Positions 17,138 through 17,656 of a stretch of DNA of 17,656 bases are shown one piece after another (position 1 is the first letter of the stretch; the number at the start of each line of letters is the position of its first letter). The DNA comes from Cyclostephanos tholiformis. Its lineage: Eukaryota; Bacillariophyta; Thalassiosirophyceae; Thalassiosirales; Thalassiosiraceae. A model generated the notes under the pieces. It made no database searches. It had not been told where the DNA came from and saw nothing but the letters and a program-made list of their open reading frames with translations. A program made the translations under genes and the position numbers. The stretch is taken from assembly GCA_036939975.1 (NCBI GenBank), contig JALLPB010000708.1:1-17656 (forward strand), given 5' to 3'.

Positions 17138-17656
17138 ATGATGCCCGAGGAGATCAACATGTCCTTCTCCATGGCCGTGGCATCATTCCAACCCATCGTT
17201 GGGCAACCAACCGACGATGACCTCACCGCGCTCTGGGGAGTCCTCTACCCCCTCCTCCTTGAGATCCCTTATGACAAGCAGGGAACACACAACCTCATTG
17301 GCATCATCAAACCAACAACGTTGTTCACCGCCACTTGGGGCGCAGCATTCCCAATCCCCACACAACCCCCGACATACCCTGTCATTGCCAACGACGCCAT
17401 GCTAGTTGTCCGCGCCAGAGCCAAAGCTGAACATGCTGTCCTTGTCCGGGATTATGAATCCTTCAAAGCTGCCGAGCGTGCCATGGCTAAGTTTATCAGG
17501 GATGTGGCTAACATTTGGTACCATGACCTCCGTTACCAACGCTCCTTCTACACCAATGTCACGGTGAAACAACTCATCAAGCACCTGATGCAAACTGCAG
17601 TGGCCTCCATCCCAGCAAGCTTGTCAATCTCCCCACTGAGATGATGTCTTACTATG
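17138..17656 (+). pseudogene. gag: Copia Gag N-terminal part, copy 2, frameshifted and partial
   Basis: Starts ATG ATG at 17138 (MMPEEINMSF), homologous to copy 1 from 11456 (TTPEEITTSF). Shared text includes FQPIVGQPT, LYPLLLEIPY, GTHNLIGII and AEHAVL. Near 17586 one base is missing relative to copy 1 (CACCTGATG against CACCTCAATG), so the frame ends at TGA 17642-17644, while the alternative frame (ending MMSYY) matches copy 1. This copy is therefore also broken. It preserves the start codons that copy 1 has lost. The gene is cut by the window edge. Confidence 0.85.

Larger units (their letters stand above)
16937..17656 (+). mobile_element. Ty1/copia LTR retrotransposon, copy 2, 5' part (window edge)
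   Basis: The 5' LTR (16937-17107), primer-site region (17108-17122), leader and start of gag of the same family as copy 1. It is cut by the end of the window. It is inserted within unit 3 of the tandem repeat. The base string just before the LTR is GTGTTT. The gag is frame-broken near 17587 but keeps its ATG codons. Confidence 0.9.

Overview
The window reads as repeat-rich nuclear DNA of a eukaryote. It has no operons and no intact gene with bacterial-type spacing. It holds one long non-LTR (LINE-type) retrotransposon, one complete but dead Ty1/copia-type LTR retrotransposon, and the 5' end of a second copia copy of the same family that runs off the right edge. From memory of the families, the LINE polyprotein style (RT motifs GLGQGNGAAPAGW and YVDDTD) and the copia Gag knuckle and Pol style (CWTHGY..GHNSATC, KGVYGLKQAG, VDNKLLATLSTISSQQA) look like elements of diatoms and related microalgae. 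I infer a diatom-like alga; a database search is needed to settle this.

Layout. 1-1238: flanking DNA with no recognisable gene. 1239-9441: a LINE of about 8.2 kb bounded by a 16-bp target-site duplication with one mismatch. It has a short 5'UTR, ORF1 (about 1315-3151), a very long ORF2 (about 3172-9156: APE-type endonuclease, reverse transcriptase, RNase H), a 3'UTR with four consecutive hairpins, and a (GTTCT)4 tail. Both ORFs are broken by nonsense codons and frameshifts. 9442-11257: AT-rich flanking DNA with no recognisable gene. 11258-16407: a copia element with two 171-bp LTRs that differ at 3 positions. It encodes one Gag-Pol (Gag, zinc knuckle, protease, integrase, RT, RNase H) and is dead through a lost start, frameshifts, stops, a mutated RT active-site Asp and an internal RNase H deletion. 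16408-16936: about three units of a 143-196 bp tandem repeat. 16937-17656: the 171-bp 5' LTR and the start of gag of copia copy 2.

How the parts relate. The copia Gag-Pol would make the particle, protease, integrase and RT/RNase H for copying through the LTRs. The LINE ORF2 would nick target DNA and prime reverse transcription on it. Neither copy can do this now. The most interesting signal is at the copia primer-binding position. The bases immediately after the LTR are perfectly complementary to a stretch inside the same LTR (12 bp in copy 1, 15 bp in copy 2). This suggests self-primed reverse transcription rather than tRNA priming. Three C->T-type signatures (an excess of TGA nonsense codons, probable Trp and Arg codon losses, and a CpG-type change in the RT active site) suggest decay by cytosine deamination.
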